Assembly: GCA_004764695.1 (NCBI GenBank)
Contig: SMSO01000031.1
Span: forward strand, 2,465,048 to 2,529,047
Reading direction: 5' to 3'
DNA from: Schizochytrium sp. TIO01
Lineage: Eukaryota > Sar > Bigyra > Thraustochytrida > Thraustochytriidae
DNA length: 64,000 bases
Shown here: one piece after another, positions 21,151 to 36,007 of the stretch
Layout of the letters: the number at the start of each line of letters is the position of its first letter
How positions within the stretch are numbered: position 1 is the first letter of the stretch
Program-made: the position numbers and the translations under genes
The notes under the pieces: model-generated
Told to the model about the DNA's origin: nothing
Seen by the model: the letters and a program-made list of their open reading frames with translations, nothing else
Databases searched by the model: none

Positions 21151-24100
21151 TTTTGCCAATCAACAATATAGACTTTTTATACAAAGAAACACAACAAACC
21201 TAGGCCAGAAAACGTAATACAAGTCACGTGCAAAGCTTTGCAATGAGTTGCAAAGCGATGCTCGAGGCTCGGTGTTTGGGTTTTGGTTTTGCTTTGCTTG
21301 GGATCCAAGCTCGTTTGGGGTCTGCTTCTTCGTGGCCTGCTCTCGATGCCGGCTCATCCTCCATGCTCTTGTATATTCCCTTCCTTCCTCTTTCTTTCCC
21401 TTCTTCCTTGCTAGTTTCTCTCCTTTTTCTTTTTTTTGCGCGTGCAACTGTGTGAAAGCAAGAGAGCCAGGATGAAGCTTCCAAGCTTCGGTCCTCCCAA
21501 ATCACACTGGAAACATCTCCAGATACTCAAGATAAATTTGTCCCCTCCGGTTCATTTTTTATTATCTTGAACTTTTCGAATACCAACCCAACTTCACTGC
21601 CTCTCAAAACTTCAGAGTACTATGACTATTAAAAGCTACCTTTCAAACATAAAATAACATATAAAAATTGGCTTGAAGGTACGGCTATACTTTGTCCCCT
21701 CTTACAATTGCCTATTTTTTCCACTTTTCTTTAAATTCGAATTGCATTATTTTCATAACTCACAAGAGAACTTCTATTTAGAAAATATTAAAATGTATTA
21801 ATTTTATCTTCCATTCCATTTATGCTGATTTAAATTGTAGTCACAATATGAAAAGTTTTTAAAATAATTTAAATAGTTTAAAGCTATCATTAGTAATTGT
21901 GATGGTGTTCAAAGAAGTGAATTTTCAGTTGAATAGTATTCTCTCTCTCAACATAGCATTTAATTTTTTTAATCACTCAAAAGCACGTTGATGGCTGCTT
22001 TGACTTCCTATACCTAGTGGAAGAAAGATATGATTTTATAACCTCGACTAATACTTTCAAACCGCTAGCAACGAACACTCACTTAGGAGCGAGCCATCCA
22101 TCCAGTATCATCCCTGTTGCTAACCACATTGTTTAAACCAAATCCATCTCCATGGACAGTTCTGTAGTTTCGTTTTATTTTAATTTTATACTTCCTTTCT
22201 CTGGAGTCTCTCGCTGCGTTCTGTCTATTTTAAGATTTCAAACATCATTCCAACTTTTACTCTCTGCTGATCTATTTTTTTAAGATGGGAAAACAAAATA
22301 GTATTCTTTTAAACTCGTCAACACTTTTATTTAACGCAATATAATTATAAAAGGAAGCAAGGATTGCTCTTTCACCAGATTAATATATATGCACTAAACC
22401 GGAAGCAGGGTCTTCATTTCTGGAGACTAAAACAGTCGAAATCGTCAATTAGAAAGTCCACCTCTATTTTATTAATTGAAAATAATTATCAAAATTTTAT
22501 TTTGTTTTAGATAAAGAGGATTATTTTAAAACGTCGTTTAAATGATTTCATTCTTAAAGTTAAGATCTTGCTTACCTTTTGTTTTAAAGGAAATAAAATA
22601 AAACACCAGGCAGAAGTGCTAAGCGGCCGCATTCCTCCGAGCACCTCATCGTCTCCCCGAGGAGGCGCCTCGATTTGGTCATTGTCGCTTCCCAGGCAGA
22701 CAGGCTTTCCGTATGAGACGTTAAAGACAGTTCACAATCTAATATGAAGAACCCTGCGGGCAGTTCAAGTCCAAGCCAAGACTTTGTTCTCCGACAGCAA
22801 TAATAGAGCAACGGGGTGACCCGCGCTCTGTCTCACGAACGTAATGTAGTTTTTCTTCATTGTTGTAGAGTGTTTGAATGGAGGAGTAATTCACTAATTC
22901 CTTTGTAAAGCATTTTTCGTTTTGCGCGCGCTCTTATTCAGAGCCAAATTATTATTGCCGCTTTCACACCTTGGCCTGACTTTTTGAAAGAAAAAGTTTT
23001 TCTGCATCGAAGTTTAGAACGCTTCATTTATTTAAGTTTAAAAAAATGGTTTTATTTGTTTTCACAATTTTTTAATCATTTGTTTTTAACATTACTTTAA
23101 TTTAATTCACATGTTTATTTTTAACACGCGGCTTTCAATATTCCAGATGTAGAAAAGCTCCTCGCAGATTTGAAGTACATGGCCAACATATAAAGTTGAT
23201 TATGCTGACATGAGACCGAGCAAATCCACTGATTGAATGAACATACAAATGTAACACCCTTAGATCATATTTGGCAAACATCATCTTAGAATTTTGTTTG
23301 AAAACTATCTGTTCTCTTCAGATATAGAAAGGTGGCCCTTCAATTCAAGTAAAGCTTCCAGACAGTCGTGTACTACAAACAATCTCACATTTTGGTGTGT
23401 TGCATGTGAATGATTTGTCAAATCTATTGTTCTTACTTTAAAGCTTCAAGACATACCAATCTCCAGCACGAATGCAGCTGCCTTGAAAAGAATCAAACTA
23501 GAATCAAGGTTGTTAGCTAATTCCGAAGCCAGCTCTGAGAATGCACACTCTTTTACTCGGTTGTTCGCCCACTTGTGCAATAAGCACGTCTTGGAACGAG
23601 ATGGAATGTAAGGGAATTTAAGTTTATGTAGGTTATATTTGAGTGAATATGAAATACGACAAAGCATTAAATAACTTTTCTTTCCTAGCTGCTGGAAAAC
23701 AATGTGATGGGCCCAATCTGGTTTTCAATTACAGGAGCATGATTACTAATTAAATTATGTGCAGATTAAACTGAGGAAGAGCCTGCTCATCCAGCGCATT
23801 TGCTCTTGAACTGCATCAATAATTTAAAATAATCTTACTATCACGATTATGTAAACTGACTATCAACTTTGAAAAGGTGTGCACAGAATGATGCGAGTAG
23901 GCACCATCCATACTCGTAGGAACTCACGAAGCATGATCGTCATGGTAAGTGAGAACCGGCAGATCTTTTCGAAGGTTTAGAAAGTGGAATGTAACTTCGA
24001 AAAGGACTTTCTTATTTTGAGAACTCTATTTTAATTTAAAACTAAAATAATTCAATTTAATTTTTCCTAAATTGTATTTTTTGTTGAAAAGTTTTATAAT

Positions 24101-24300
24101 TAATACTTTAAAAGAAAAGAAAATTAAAAGTGCTTAATTTTTACGTAATAAAAACATTTTGCAGTTCCTCTCTTGAGGCACGCATGACATAGCAGTTCAA
24201 AAAAACAATATATATATATATTTATTTATTTTTAAAGTTAGTCATTTTCTTCCTTGTTTCTTTAATTACTTTTCGCTCCAACTATTCACCTTTTTCAGGT
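21151..24300. other. AT-rich gene-free stretch upstream of the BCCT gene
   Basis: Contains the BCCT 5' region. TATAAAAA lies on the minus strand at 21174-21181, only about 24 nt before the ATG, too close to serve as a normal TATA box with a leader. From about 21540 to 22570 and again at 23030-23110 and 24040-24250 the DNA is strongly A/T-rich with no reading frame of note. A GC-richer island (22600-22830) holds only a 75-codon frame without motifs. Confidence 0.55.
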
Positions 24301-24940
24301 GTCAATGATTTTTGGGTGTCTTGGAAGTAAATTCAAAAAGTGCTTTTTCTCTTTACATCCCATCGAAGAACCAGGTTGCATGCCCCCCGTTCTTTCTTGC
24401 CAGTATTAATAAGACAAAGAGTAGGTACTGTCTATCCCTCTTCCTCTTCTCTTTTGAAATAAAAATAGGAAGTAGGAGAATGTGATTATTCTTATTATTC
24501 TTTAATTATTGGAATCATTTACACCTGTAAAGCAAGTTACTTTACATAAAATTTTCGAGACGCAGAAGATTTATTTGACAGACTCGGAGACAGATAAAAT
24601 TCACACCGATGTGTTTCTGCTTAGCATGAAATTCAGATAATGATGGCGATGATGCTGCTGATGATTGGAATATCAGCCAAGGTCTAACACTCTCATCGAA
24701 GGCGGAAGGAATGTTCTCGTTGTTGGCGATAGTTCATGATGCAAACGATGCAGAAAGCCTCTCTTCCGCAAGTCCTCGTTCTTTCCGTGCCCAACATAAA
24801 CCTTGTTCTTCCTTCTCGAGGACTACACTCTCTGCTGCTGTTTCAAGTGGTTTCGGGACAAATAGCATGAGAAGGACGCTGACGAGGCTCTCACAGCAAT
24901 TGCTTTATTTCCGTTCCGCGTGAAATCTCAAAATAGAAGT

Positions 24941-24969
24941 AGAAGAAGAAGAAGAAGAAGAAGAAGAAG
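24941..24969. repeat. (AGA)n microsatellite
   Basis: About ten AGA trinucleotide units. Confidence 0.95.
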
Positions 24970-27900
24970 TGGGTGTCTCATTTTTGAAAAGAATACTTTA
25001 CCTATTTACACTACATAAGATACCCTAAACACTACAATAGCATTGCTTACTCTATTCGTAACTAGCGCCTAATACTACTAATGGCCCGCAAAGTCAAGAT
25101 CACAATTATTACCACGCGCAGGAACTGAGTAACCCGTTTTCGTCTTCGCAGGAACAGCCATACTCTTCAAAGAAGGCTAGCTGGCGAGCGAGCGAGAGAG
25201 ATAACCAGGTCAACATTCGCAACCGCTTCAAAAAGAGCTGCTTCGTCCCGTCTAGAACAGCTTCGGACGCCCTTCCTGAGGGAACTCGAAAGTTTTTGCT
25301 CTTTCTTAGCCTACTTTGCCGACCCGATAGTTGCTATGCATCAGGAATAGCTTGCTACACCAGCTGTTAGTCTATTCTTTAGCAGACCATGTTCTTCTCA
25401 TGTTGCTAGGATTTGTTGCTACCTGGCACTGACTATCCAGCCACCTCTGTGTTTTTCTTATTTCTGCATTATTGCTTCGAGAATGATGATTGCGATTGTG
25501 AAGAGCGCCCCTGGCGAATGAATTATTCTCAGTGTTCATCATTCTCATCATGGGATGATGGTCTTCTGGACATGACTTCGAGGCTTTCAGATGGAAACTT
25601 AGAGCACTACAAGTTTGGCTCCCAACACTACCACCGAGAATAAGCGGAATACTTAGAAAAGCAAAGAACACGAAGAAAGCGCAGGTGGGTGGGCCCGTTT
25701 ATGAAATTTTGGACCTTTTAAAAGACATGTAATCTCCAAGAAGAAGGCCAGGAACAGGAAGGTAATAGGGTATCTTGCTGCTCCGCTTCCTTCTGCTCAA
25801 CCTTCAAACTTCGACACCCGCGTCGACGGCGGTCAACAGATACAAGAGGCTGGGAGTCGATGTCTCGTGCTGCTAAAAAATGGCACCATCAACAGGAACT
25901 ACAATTTCTGAGACCATTTTTTGATCGCAGCATGATGTTTACTGTTACCTACTAGTACTACTAGCCACAACGAAATAAGAAGTAGCAAGAATGTACTGAT
26001 ACTCGTACTTTTCAAGTTCTTCTGTTCCCAAAATGGCAGTTCACCTAGTTGGAACATGATTCTCGCTGGTTCTAGAGCAGGATCTTTTGGGGCCTTTTGG
26101 ATTTATAACAGACAGTTCAAATCCGCGATATGTAATAGGTTGAAGAGATTGATACTCCATACATAAATTATACAGGTAATACATGACGCTTTTTTTTTTT
26201 AATTTTCTAATGTAAGAACAACAATTTGCGCAGGCTTGAGAAGCGCGACCTTTAAAACCCAAGATCATGTCGTAGTTACTATATCTTCCCCACTCGATTT
26301 CCTTTAGCCAGGTTGGTATCAGAAATACGTTGAGTCTCAGATTTTCCCAATTGCTTGATTCCTAAACAATTAAACCTGTCCACTTCACTTCAAGAAGTTT
26401 TGCGAAAATGCCACCCAAGGTCATGCTCCTAGGTACTTGCAGATACCAGATGTCGCAGAATAGACTGGACCTGTTTGTATTTATGCGTGCAGGACTCCGA
26501 GTCGAGTCTCTTTTCGGAATAACAAATGTAATCTAGCTGGTAGCGATAAAAGAACCAAGAAAGTAAACACCGAGTAGCAGCTACCTGAACGAGATGAAGA
26601 ATCCCGCAATTGCCGGATCGTGACTCTCGTGCAGGAGGAGCCCAGTATTATCTTATGAATATAATGAATAAAGGAATGAAGGAATGAATCGCTACGTCCT
26701 TGCTCCTCAAATTCTTCAACGCCGTAACTAGGTAATATACAGCATACTTTGAGCCAATAGTCTGGTCTGTATAGATGTGTTTTCCTTGCAGGAAGTGCGC
26801 CGTAGGCTACTAAAGGCCACTAGATCAGATAACGAAATGTGAGGAGCTGGGAAATTAAAACTGAAGCATACTGTCTGTTTCGCTGCTGTTTCTTCACCAT
26901 GAGTTACTCTGAGCTGCGCACAAGTGCGGCGAAGTTACTGCTGCGCGTTCCGCTGGACTCTTGGCTGGCTAGCGCTCTGGCTGGCAGCCCCTTCGTCAAT
27001 GCTTGACGATCCTCATTCATATTGAAGTTCTAACTTTTGGTTAATCGCTTGTCGAGCATAAATTTACAACAAGAACAACATTTTTGAATAAACATTTACC
27101 CAGATTTTAGATATTTCTTTTCGGGACAGGCAACACCGCTGCATTTGAAGCTCTCCGGAAGTCCTCTTTCCTCACAAACAAGCTATTCATTCATCGTAAA
27201 CATTGTCCAGCTCTTCAAGTCGATTTTACTCATTCTTTTTATTTCATTTTTGCTTTCCTTTCAAGAAGCCAAAGTCAGCACCATGTACTGGGACGGCCGA
27301 CATCAGTCCTGTTACTGCTACTGTTTCCAGTAAAAACTACTATTACAACCGATGTAAGCGTAGAACGCCACGGAGGGCCCCCTAGCGAAAACCCTAGCGG
27401 AGGCGTGGTCTGGTGATGGACTTGTGCCGATGGAGGAGGCTCCTAAGCGAGCTGAGTGGTCTCATCCGTGACTGAGGGCAGACTCTCTGCAAACCGCTCG
27501 TTTCCCTTCTTCACGATCTGCGTGTGAGTAAGTCTAAAGCGAAGTGAGAGACCGACTGACTGGCTGAGTGCGTGAGTTAGATGTTGCCGGCCTGCTCTGA
27601 AAGCCAAACCTGTTTGCACGATTAGTTTGCGCAGAGAAAGGAATCAGGCGGAAGCTCGTCAACAGGACAACGTGCCGGCCTTGATTTGCTGCTCAAGGTC
27701 TTTCAATTCTGCAAAATGGGATTTTTTACAAAATTAAAAAAATTAATTAAAATCAAAACAGAAAAGGGAAAAAAAAAAAGAAGTTGGCTTTCGGTTAGAA
27801 CTAAAGGAGGACCAGGAGAAGAAATAAAAATCGAACTTGATCACAGAACTATGGCAAAGATCCATAGATACAGCGGCTCGATCGAAGTTGACGGGCCTGG

Positions 27901-29302
27901 ACGCTCGAACGCCTTTAAAAGCTAAACCGATAGCGTTGAGTAATATCAAGAAAACATGAAGCTGCGGTCGAATATTTAGGTGTCATTAATCCAGCAGAAA
28001 GACTGAATGCTTTAGATATGACTCAAGACATTATTCTGCGTGGAAACCACAGTCGTGTCAGCATCGATCCGTTGCATGATATCTTCTCTGGACCACTTTC
28101 CTCTCATGACAGAAGGGGAATGCCTCAGAATACAAAATCATTTGATTCAAGTTCTTGAACCAACACGGATCATCGTTGTGTTTACACGAGTTGTACATGA
28201 CTTGATTCATATGCAAGGGTCGAATGAAATCGAAGACACGGCAACATGAGCCAAGGACAGATTTCAACCTGTGATTGAGTTGTCTTGATTATCTTGAAGT
28301 TCATTTAAATTCTGTATCTGGGATTGATTGCAATAAATTCGAGCTGGGCGACGAAACTGATGGTTTCTGAAGGTCATACTTGTTTTCAGGCAACGATGAT
28401 TGTGGCTCGATCTGTCGGGAACTAGTCTGAGTGATTCGAATCTCCTTTTGTTCAAACTATCAAATAATAGAAATAATAGATGTTGATGATTTGTATCTTT
28501 TGCAGCACAAATTGACTAGGGTCATACAATCGATAGGTTTTGTGCCAGAAAGAGAAACCGTCACTCGTATGTGTTCAATATTCATTCCAAAACTTCTTTT
28601 CAGCTCAAATAAGGTCGCAACAGCAAAAGTCTATTGCCGTGTAGCATTCCATCCAATGTGAACCAATTCCACAAACCTTAACGTAGCGATACTCCGCAAA
28701 TCATTGAAATTGATTCTGCTAATTCATTTTCCAATATCGCGCATCGAGTACATTTTGTGCGCCAAAATATTCAAACAATATATAGGTCCAGGCCCACCTC
28801 AACTCAGACTGTGCTCTATTCGGTTACGCTTGATCTATGATATCATTCCAAAGCACCACAGAACTCTATCTCATTACCTTGAAGATTGATCATGATGATC
28901 AAACGATTCTTTCTCCTGATATTACATATATATAACGAAATGAAAGTAGGTACTTCTGGGTCTTTCTTTATCTTTCCCCTTTTTTTAATGAAATAAATGT
29001 TTTCTGTTTTTCTACATATACTTTTTGAATTAAAATTTAAAAAATAAAATAAAAAATCTGTAGAAAGTAGGCTTGCATACAATAGTGGCTTCCCATTTCT
29101 CCCGGGCATAGTAACGAACTGCCTCATCTGAAAGAACCTGCAGGCACAGCGCTGCTTGACACGGCACAGGCAGCCGGTGCAAGCCACCCTGCCAAATCAA
29201 CCAAAATCAGCTGCAACAATAACGCCAAGTTCTCAAGGCGCCCGCTAATTCCATCTTGAAACAAGTTGTAACAACCAACAAACAAACTGCTCTTCGCAGC
29301 AG

Positions 29303-29331
29303 GTAGATAGATAGATAGATAGATAGATAGA
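29303..29331. repeat. (GATA)n microsatellite
   Basis: About seven tetranucleotide GATA units. Confidence 0.95.
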
Positions 29332-29498
29332 CAGGTAGACTTGGCTTCTTCGAGGAACCTACGTCTCTCTACGTACCTGAGTAGCACTGTTTTTCAAATT
29401 TCAATCAATTCCGTCACCGAGCAAATCGAAAAGCCAACCAACTGACGAGCTGACTAACTACTGTTGACAGTGCGGCCGACTATTGACTCCATCGATCG

Positions 29499-29518
29499 GT
29501 CTGTCTGTCTGTCTGTCC
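29499..29518. repeat. (GTCT)n microsatellite
   Basis: Five GTCT units, close to the GATA tract. Confidence 0.95.
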
Positions 29519-30040
29519 ACTAAGGCGCTAGCTTGGAAGGAGAGAGAGAGTTCATCTAAACATAGGTAGAAGAAGGCAAAAGCCTCTGGTACTTGAGCCA
29601 TCGACTTGGAAGGAAGTCTTGTTGACCCAAACAGGACTGCAAGATCAAGACTTTCCGGAAAAGATCAAAAGTTTTGGCGAAGAAATGCTCTGCGGACACG
29701 TTCGCCCATCTGCTGGAGCCCGCGATGGTGTTCGCCTTCGTTCCACGGCACGCGAGGAGCCAGATCCACGGTGGGATCTCCTCCGCGGAGACGCCCGAGA
29801 GGCTTGGCGACCCTAGTTAGCAATGAAAAGAAGAGGGAGGGAAAGGGCCCTTCATTCATTCTCCCTCACGATTCTCCTCTGAGTCTGATTTTTCCCACAT
29901 TCGTGAGAGAACTCGAAATCGAAATGGAGAAATAAATCAATAAAACAAAACAAAAAACAGTCCGAGGCGCTTCTTCTTTCCTGAGGCGATCCTGCTCTCA
30001 GCTGCGGCTGCTTTCGTCATCGCATCGAGAGAACGCCACC

Positions 30041-30042
<2 letters not shown>

Positions 30043-30073
<31 letters not shown>
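30043..30073 (+). repeat. (CAG)10 microsatellite
   Basis: Ten CAG units. Such tracts often encode poly-Gln, but no supported gene surrounds this one. Confidence 0.95.
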
Positions 30074-30075
<2 letters not shown>

Positions 30076-30987
30076 GCAGAGAGAACGGCCCTCCGTCGCA
30101 TCACTGTCGATGCGGTGCGATTTTTCGTCTTTGAAAGCCTTTCCTGAAAACATTCTCTAATTCGAAAAGTCTCTTAGGCCTGATCAGTTCAGAGGAAGAC
30201 AGAGAGAGACACTACAGAGAGTGAGCGGCAGAAAGCCTCCCCTCACACGCTTCGCGCAAGGTCCTGGCGGCGTCGAAGCTGTCGCAAGCTCGTCGCGGAA
30301 GCCGCTCCACAGGCACTTCAGCGCGCGCTTCAGCTCCTGCTACATTCTCTCGAGCTCTTTCAAGCTCGGCTGAAGGATCTTCGCCGAAGGTGGCCCTCAT
30401 CCATCTTTAACTCGAGTCAAAACAACCACTCAACGCGTCTCATCCAAAGAGAAACTCCTTCAAACCCCACGAGACAACAAGGATGAAGGATGTTTTATGC
30501 ATTTCGTTGTCATTTTTACATTTTTACTTTATTCGATGTTTTGAATTGAAAACGAATTGACTTAATGGACTCCTCAGTGTTAGTAGTGACACTACTAGCA
30601 ACAGCAGCACTGTTTGAGATGACATCATATAGTGAGGGTAAAGTTATTGACGTTTTTCTTTCTTTCTTCGTTTCCAAAAGGTGGAGGTACGTCGGTTTTG
30701 GAGCTGCCAAGTAGCAGCAATAAGTGCTTGCGGTGGCGGCACCTTCTATGAGGTGCTAGCCTCGCAAGGGCTCCACGATGCCGGCCATTTTCATTCTTCC
30801 CAACGGCCACAGCGGCTGGAAGAGGGCCTGCTGGGTGCGGCAATGCAGCCATGCGATCGGCCTGACCTACATAGGCGACGAGGCTTTTATCGAAGGTTTC
30901 GCAAGTTGCGCATGAATAAGAACTATTTCTTTATTTGTTTCACACATAAGAAGTACAAAAATGCCTACCTAATACATAAATACATAT

Positions 30988-31010
30988 AAACAAACAAACA
31001 AACAAACAAA
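30988..31010 (+). repeat. (CAAA)n microsatellite
   Basis: About five to six CAAA units. Confidence 0.93.
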
Positions 31011-34000
31011 AGTAGGAAGAGGAGAGTAATCAATCCTAATGTCTTTCTTCTTTCTTTCTCACATTCTCTCTGTCTTGGCAGAGGAGATGTCAAGTTCTTC
31101 GAAGAGTTCTTTCTGAGAGATCGTCCCGCCGTGATGGGAGCAAGTAGCTAGCGGGTATTTGATGGCTCAGCACTCCAAGTGGGGCAAAACAGAGAAAGAG
31201 ACCGCGCGTGGGCCGTGTTTTTCTCTTTCCTCCTTTTCGCCATGCTCGAACTACCATACATGCAAAATTATGTTTGAACTTTAAAAGAAATGGACCAAGC
31301 ACCGATGAGAGACGTTCATCCTCAAAAAATAATAAAAAGAAGAAAACTATCCTCAGGGTCTTCCTGGACATAAGAAGCCTCAGTCACATTGTTGCGCTCG
31401 GCTTAGAGGAGCAATACTTGATTATTTTGATTACGACGATGGCTTGAAGCACATGGCATGAAGGGAAAGATTACGAAGGAGGAGACAAGCACAAGCACCG
31501 ACAGCAGCTTCAATTTGGCAAGAAAACAAATGAATTCGTAGGTACGAATTTAGGCAGGCTGGCTTATTTTCCATGTCGTCGATCCTGTGATGATCTTCCT
31601 TCTGCATTTCTGACTCTCCGCTCTACAAAAGTTCATTTCTTTTTTCTTTTTTCTTTTTTTCTAAATAAGAAGACAAAGAGAGGCAAATTTGATAAAACCC
31701 ATTCTTCAAGTTTTTGCCCAAGCTCCTAAGTAAACATTTTTGTTATCGAGAAAGAATGAAGTCTCAAAAGTTTCATTTGCTTTTTACTTCAATCATTTGC
31801 CTTCTCCTTTTTTAGAGTTAAAATAGTTTTTAGACAGCTTTCTTTCACACCGCCGCCGCTGCGGCTGCCTTGATTGACCTTAATCCAACTCACTGATTCA
31901 TGGCCTTTACTTCTCACCTAGGTAGCGAGGCGACTAATAGCTCTTATTACGGCTATAGTACTTGCTAGAAGGATTAGGGATAGTTTTTCTCATACACACT
32001 TTATATATATATTTGTTTTTAATGCAGCACTAGCACTGAAAGAGTTACAACTATGAGTTTCTCCTATATCTTGTTTTTTCAAAATCTAAGACAGAGACAG
32101 ATCGCGCGAAGGTGGTCCGTCAGCTTTTGAATAGTGAGAGGTTTCGAAGTCTATACTTTTAAAAATAGTGCAGCGATAGGGAAAGTGGGAGGCAATAACG
32201 CGTGTTTTATTTATAAGTTTTCTCTTTCTGTTTAGTCGATGCTGCTGCTTTGGTCTTTTGAGGCCGCGAGGCTTTGAACAGACAACTTGTCGATGCAGAG
32301 ATTGGCATCAGCAGTACAAGTTGTTATACTGAGAGGGTGCGCTTCCCATATATCATATGAGAAAGAACTAAGCTCGAGTCTCACGACAGTACCCACTGGA
32401 TTGTGACCCTTACTTGCCCCTTCATAGAACACAGAAGACACTATTCCAATCTTCATCAATTATGGCGCTACTTTTTGTTTAACATTTTGTTTTATTTAAT
32501 TCACTTTCAAGAATGAGAGATCTCATCCTTTTTTTGTTTTTCTTAAAACTAAAATTAAAAGTACAATGTTTTTTAAATCGTTTATCATCATTTTTGTTTT
32601 GCCTTTTAAAAATCCATTTGCAAGCGCCTCTTTTCACCCTTGTGAGCTTTTAATTATTCTATGATATATTTTTAATTTTGAAAATGAGCTCTTTCTTTCT
32701 CTACTTTCATTTTATCTGTATTATAGTTCCGCATTTGTTTTTTCCTGAAAACATGTTCTGTTGAATGTAAAATTGAGACTGTGTTCCACATAAACGCCGA
32801 GTGTGCTGTTCTCCATAGTAATCAGCATGTAGAACCGGCGAGGACCAGCAACTCACACGCGGCGGCATCGGCGCCTTGCTCGACCTCAAGCGTGCCTCCA
32901 AGAGGAAGGAAAGGCAGCTTGAGAGTGATTTTGAGTTGTTTCTTCAGATCCAACTCCAAGAAAAGCCCCAAGTCTAGCCCCAGTTCATGTTTGTCGCCTG
33001 TCTCCTGTTCGCTCCTCAAGAGTCTCTTTTCCTAAGATCGGCCATTTCGTGATTTCATGATCGCGATGAGAAAGAAACCGCGGCAATAAATAAATGTTGC
33101 CAGAAATGAAGAATAAGCAGGTACACAAAGAGCAGTATAGAGCGCACGCTCGAAGCGGCTTCATGTTACTCGAGTTCTTTTCTCGCAGTTGAATCGATTC
33201 CCTTCTTCCTGATGTCATATACTACACAGAAGTCACAGCGAAGTGTCGCTATGGCTTTTAACAAATAAGGTAGTCAGATCCTGAGTGTTCCTTCAAGCGG
33301 CCCAAAGAGAATCAACAGTAAGAGCAAAAATCAGCAGCTGCCATGATTGTAAAAAGCCGGGCCGGGCCTGCTCGTCTACACTAGGTTTCGACAGCAAGCC
33401 GCTTCGTCGCGAGGAGCGCCAGAAGTAAGCATCGCCGCCCAGCCGTTCCCGTGCAAGCTTTGAATGTAAGCACACTTGACGTCACTTAAACTCTGTTCCG
33501 GAGTCTACTATCTGTCCCTTTCACACAACGCAACTCCTTTTTCTTCTTCTTTTTCTTTTTCTTTATTCATTTGAATTGAGAGGGGATCGATCACTTTAAC
33601 CCTCACAGGAAAACTTGAAACACACAAGATGAGCACCACAGAAAGACAGAGAGAGCATTGGATGAACGAATGATTGAAGAAATTGATACTGTCGATCTGT
33701 GTAGTGCACTTTTTGAAATGAGAATGTTCAACTTGAAGATGGACGAAATAGACAGGTGTCTATTTCAAGAGATCTTCGCCTCACTTTACTTGAGGCTTCG
33801 AAACCAGGGAAAGAAAAAATTGAATTGCTCACACGGGCATGGACCAGCACCTCCGGAGCACGCGATTTGTTGGGCATCTTTTTGAAGGGCCAAACCTGGT
33901 TTTAATCTTAATGCTGTGTCCGGATTGCGCCACATGGTGGCAGGAACAAGGTAAACTTGCCTTGCGAAAGTCACTGTTACCTTCGTTATTGGGCGGCGCA

Positions 34001-35111
34001 AATCTCTACATCGGCTAGGGTTTTTTAATTTTTAATGCTCATTCATTTTTATTAAAAAAACGCATTTTCAGTCTACATGGAATGGAACAATATATTTCAA
34101 GTTTTCGGGGCAAGCGTTCCAAGGACTGACTCTGTCTCACGAGCTATTCAAAGGGACAATCATAAACCAAAAGAAACAGGTAGCGTGAATTTCGATTTTT
34201 TGACAATAGTCCACCAAGCTTTGAGGACTTTATCTTCTCCTTTTTTTTACTTTTTTTTTTTTTTAAATTAAGAAACAAAGAAACAAAATCATATAGTACA
34301 ATTTTATTTATTTTTTTCGAATTTTTTTATTTTTAAAATATTAGGCATTGCAAATTAATCGAAAGAACAGATGATGAGTTGAGTACCGAAATGAAGTAGT
34401 AAGAAGACAGTGTGCACTTATCTCGTTCGAAATGCTACCTACTAATATGCAAATCAGCCACCACCGCTGCAGCGACAACCCTGAAAAGGAGCTTCAGGCC
34501 TCTAGCCGCACATTCAATCAAAATGAACTATAGAGAACGAAAGCAACGTAGTCTCTCACCAGAGTTCATGCTTATAAGTATAAGTATCTATAGAAGCCTT
34601 GTATATCCAGGAACGACATGGTATTACAGGATGATGGCTCACAAAGGAAAGTCACGCATCCCTTTGTACAACACTTTTGGTTGATTGACTGCTCTTAAGT
34701 GCTACTAATTAGACTGAAAAGCCCTCTTTCGACAAAAGACCATGTGGATTGTAACTTTTAATAGGGAAGAACTGCAAGAACGAAAGATCGGAGGAAAATA
34801 GGTAATACATAATTCTATAGAAACTGCAGAGCTTCTTTTCCAAATTTTGAATTATAGGAAACAAGAGATTGATTACACAATCCTAGATCAATTATGATAT
34901 CTTTCTACACTGCAATCGGTTGAAGAAGTAGACGCGTTCAAAGCCACAAGCGTAAACACGTATACACACGATCCTAGCTATACTTTTCTTCAGCCTGGCT
35001 CAAACTTGATCACGACATTCGCAGGTTTTCTGCACCTCGTTCTCTAGATCAGCATGCATTTGCAAGAAACTCCAATCACAACGTTAAGATTTCTATAACA
35101 TGAAAAATTAT

Positions 35112-35120
35112 GGGGGGGGG
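35112..35120 (+). repeat. Poly(G) tract, 9 nt
   Basis: Nine consecutive G in AT-rich surroundings. Confidence 0.95.
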
Positions 35121-35968
35121 AATACGTATGTACGTACTACTGGCGAAAGGGTGCACACGGTACTCGTCAGCACCTTCAGCACCAATGAAAAGGGAATAAT
35201 TTTTGAGCACGTCAAGAAAGTAGAGCCATAATCATGTTGAGATTTTGACTTCACATGTTTCAATCTCAGGCACTCGAAATGCAGTGAAAAAAGATTACTA
35301 CTGTGTTTGCATATGGAACTTACTAAACTCCAATTTACATTTTACAGGATGATCACAATGCTAAATAAAACTCACATATCACCACGCATGAGTCTTTGAG
35401 ATGAAAACACACGTGCAGCCAAGCGCCAAGAGCAGATTGACCCTGCTGTAAGCTAACCAGGCTGAGCGAGTCACGGGATAAAGATCACTGGACAGAGACA
35501 GCCACCCTCGCTTTAAGATACTTGGAGTTCTAGATTGCTCGAAAGAATTTATTGCTCAAGTCAAGAATTTCCAAGTCAGTCCTGCAGCAAAGACCCATAG
35601 TAAAGAACTAAAGATGGAATATGGATTATTTATGTCCAGTCAGATCAGAAGCATCAATTGCGACAAAGGAACAAAATATGCAGGAGCAGCCCACCTTGGC
35701 CCAGCTATAGTGAGGCGAGAACTTCAGCTCCCCGCTCTGTTGCATTGGAATCCTCAGTCTTGAGAAGTAGACGAACGGCAGTTCGATAAATGGAAACGCA
35801 GTTACTGTATAATTTCGCAAAATTGGGAAAGGAACTATCACGGCGATTGCATACATATTTTTCAAAACCAAGCAGGGATCCCATTTTATATCAGCATTTT
35901 GGGATTTCTGGTTTCTGTTAATAAATATTGTAACTCTAAAGAAGCGCCCTTGTTCTTCTTCAGCCTCT

Positions 35969-36007
35969 TCTTTTTCTTTTTCTTTTTCTTTTTCTTTTTT
36001 TCTTTTA
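35969..36007. repeat. (CTTTTT)n microsatellite
   Basis: Pyrimidine hexanucleotide tract, about 39 bp, T-rich on the plus strand. Confidence 0.9.

Larger units (their letters stand above)
24301..29600. other. Gene-free stretch
   Basis: No recognised gene. The most open area is 27686-28700: overlapping short frames, including a stretch from about 27829 to 28160 that is open for about 110 codons but has an ATG only late in it. It may be a decayed coding fragment or chance. Repeats are listed separately. Confidence 0.5.

Noticed and set aside
21151-21159. TTG start for the BCCT gene
   Set aside because: A TTG start is not expected in a nuclear gene, and an ATG follows three codons later.
30043-30073. 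Poly-Gln coding exon at the CAG tract
   Set aside because: No extended open frame or motif surrounds the tract in any frame.
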